DNA of 6,786 bases, taken from assembly GCA_946482495.1 (NCBI GenBank), contig CAMLRV010000125.1, forward strand, positions 1-6,786, read 5' to 3'. A program made the translations under genes and the position numbers. This document shows, in pieces, positions 6,461-6,786 of the stretch. This DNA comes from an uncultured Flavobacteriia bacterium. Its GTDB lineage: Bacteria; Bacteroidota; Bacteroidia; Flavobacteriales; Flavobacteriaceae. Every line of letters begins with the position of its first letter. The first letter of the stretch is position 1. The notes beneath the pieces are model-generated. The model was not told where the DNA came from, did not search any database, and saw only the letters and a list, made by a program, of their open reading frames with translations.

Positions 6461-6493
6461 CAAATATAACTAAATAACCTAACAGGTTTCAAA
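6461..6493 (-). promoter_or_regulatory. Bacteroidetes-type promoter of the corA operon
   Basis: Read on the minus strand, TTTG (complement of 6490-6493), a 21-base spacer and TATATTTG (complement of 6461-6468) fit TTG-N17-23-TAnnTTTG. Transcription should start near 6453-6456, about 25 bases before GTG 6430. The -33 TTTG lies in the loop and the first base of the right arm of the palindrome at 6476-6506, so the hairpin, or a protein bound to it, would compete with RNA polymerase. Confidence 0.65.
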
Positions 6494-6506
6494 AACCTGT
6501 TAGGTT
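6476..6506. repeat. REP-like perfect palindrome in front of the RAYT gene
   Basis: AACCTAACAGGTTT (6476-6489), loop CAA and AAACCTGTTAGGTT (6493-6506) make a perfect 14-bp stem with a 3-base loop. Each arm is itself a small inverted repeat: AACCT-AAC-AGGTT on the left and AACCT-GTT-AGGTT on the right. The site can therefore fold as one long hairpin or two short ones. It ends 12 bases before the start of a REP-associated tyrosine transposase. Such enzymes are known to recognise and process palindromes of this kind near their own gene, so this is very likely the cognate REP. No second copy was found in the window. Confidence 0.75.
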
Positions 6507-6518
6507 TAAATAATAAAA

Positions 6519-6786
6519 ATGAAGCAAGATAAATTCGAAGCTGGTCTTACTTATCATATTTTCAACAGAGGAAATAATAAAGAGGATTTATTTTTAGACG
6601 AAGGTAACTATACTTACTTTTTAAGTTTAGTAGAAAAATATTTACTGCCAGTTTGTGATATCTATGCTTACTGTTTATTAAAAAATCATTTTCACATTGT
6701 TTTAAAAATAAAAGAAAAAGAAAATTTGCCAGAAAAATTAAAAGGCAAATTACATTTACCCTTTTCAAATTTATTTAATTCTTACA
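6519..6786 (+). CDS. REP-associated tyrosine transposase (RAYT, IS200-like Y1), N-terminal part
   Basis: An open frame of 89 codons starts at ATG 6519 and runs off the right end without a stop. It carries the N-terminal half of the Y1 transposase fold. Marks are GLTYHIFNRGNNKEDLF (9-25), AYCLLKNHFHIVLKIK (50-65) with the metal-binding HUH motif H57-F58-H59, and PFSNLFNSY (81-89). YHIFNRGNNKE followed by a long helix is characteristic of RAYT proteins rather than classical IS200 TnpA. The catalytic tyrosine normally lies further on, outside the window. These HUH nucleases cut single-stranded DNA at structured palindromes and form a 5'-phosphotyrosine link. They are thought to be domesticated enzymes that spread REP sequences. 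The adjacent palindrome at 6476-6506 supports this. No good promoter is seen on this strand (TAGGTTTA at 6501 lacks a -33), so expression may be low. Whether the full gene is intact cannot be told. Confidence 0.88.
   Translation, partial: MKQDKFEAGLTYHIFNRGNNKEDLFLDEGNYTYFLSLVEKYLLPVCDIYAYCLLKNHFHIVLKIKEKENLPEKLKGKLHLPFSNLFNSY

Noticed and set aside
6562..6768. Minus-strand frame with a hydrophobic start
   Set aside because: It is the shadow of the RAYT gene, whose + frame carries clear family motifs.

Overview
The window is AT-rich, has almost no Shine-Dalgarno-like sites, carries promoters of the Bacteroidetes form (TTG, about 19-21 bases, TAnnTTTG), and encodes a secreted protein with a C-terminal type IX secretion (T9SS) sorting domain. 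Together these point to the Bacteroidota, most likely a Flavobacterium or close relative in the Flavobacteriaceae. This assignment comes from motifs and protein resemblance only.

Left part (1-2134, + strand) is a peroxide-defence block. It holds the 3' end of katG (catalase-peroxidase), a structured inverted-repeat element and a strong hairpin terminator. A well-formed promoter then drives a typical 2-Cys peroxiredoxin of the AhpC/Prx1 type. Next come a 102-residue thioredoxin-fold protein with a WCGNC active site and an 85-residue acidic helical protein, ending at a textbook terminator. The peroxiredoxin and thioredoxin genes are separated by a leader built of degenerate 8-base repeats in both orientations. 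The likely logic is that KatG removes bulk H2O2, the peroxiredoxin removes low-level peroxide, and the small thioredoxin is a candidate reductant.

Middle part (2135-4149) holds one secreted alpha/beta-hydrolase (lipase/esterase type). It has a signal peptide, a GHSMGG nucleophile elbow, a PPC-like beta domain and a T9SS type A tail. An operator-like palindrome lies upstream. A bidirectional terminator separates it from the converging minus-strand genes.

Right part (4150-6430, - strand) is a probable three-gene operon, read corA (Mg2+/Co2+ channel), a DUF1003 two-helix membrane protein, then a class I SAM methyltransferase. Intergenic gaps are 19 and 30 bases, and a good promoter lies in front of corA.

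The right edge (6476-6786, + strand) is the most unusual place. A perfect 14-bp palindrome with a 3-base loop sits 12 bases in front of the truncated start of a REP-associated tyrosine transposase (RAYT, IS200-like HUH enzyme). The palindrome contains the -33 element of the divergent corA promoter. This looks like a REP/RAYT unit placed in, or having supplied part of, the corA control region. No CRISPR array, tRNA or rRNA was seen. Stretches without genes are 442-759 (repeat element, terminator, promoter), 1396-1524 (octamer repeats), 2104-2376 (terminator, palindrome, otherwise AT-rich) and 6431-6518 (promoter and REP palindrome).
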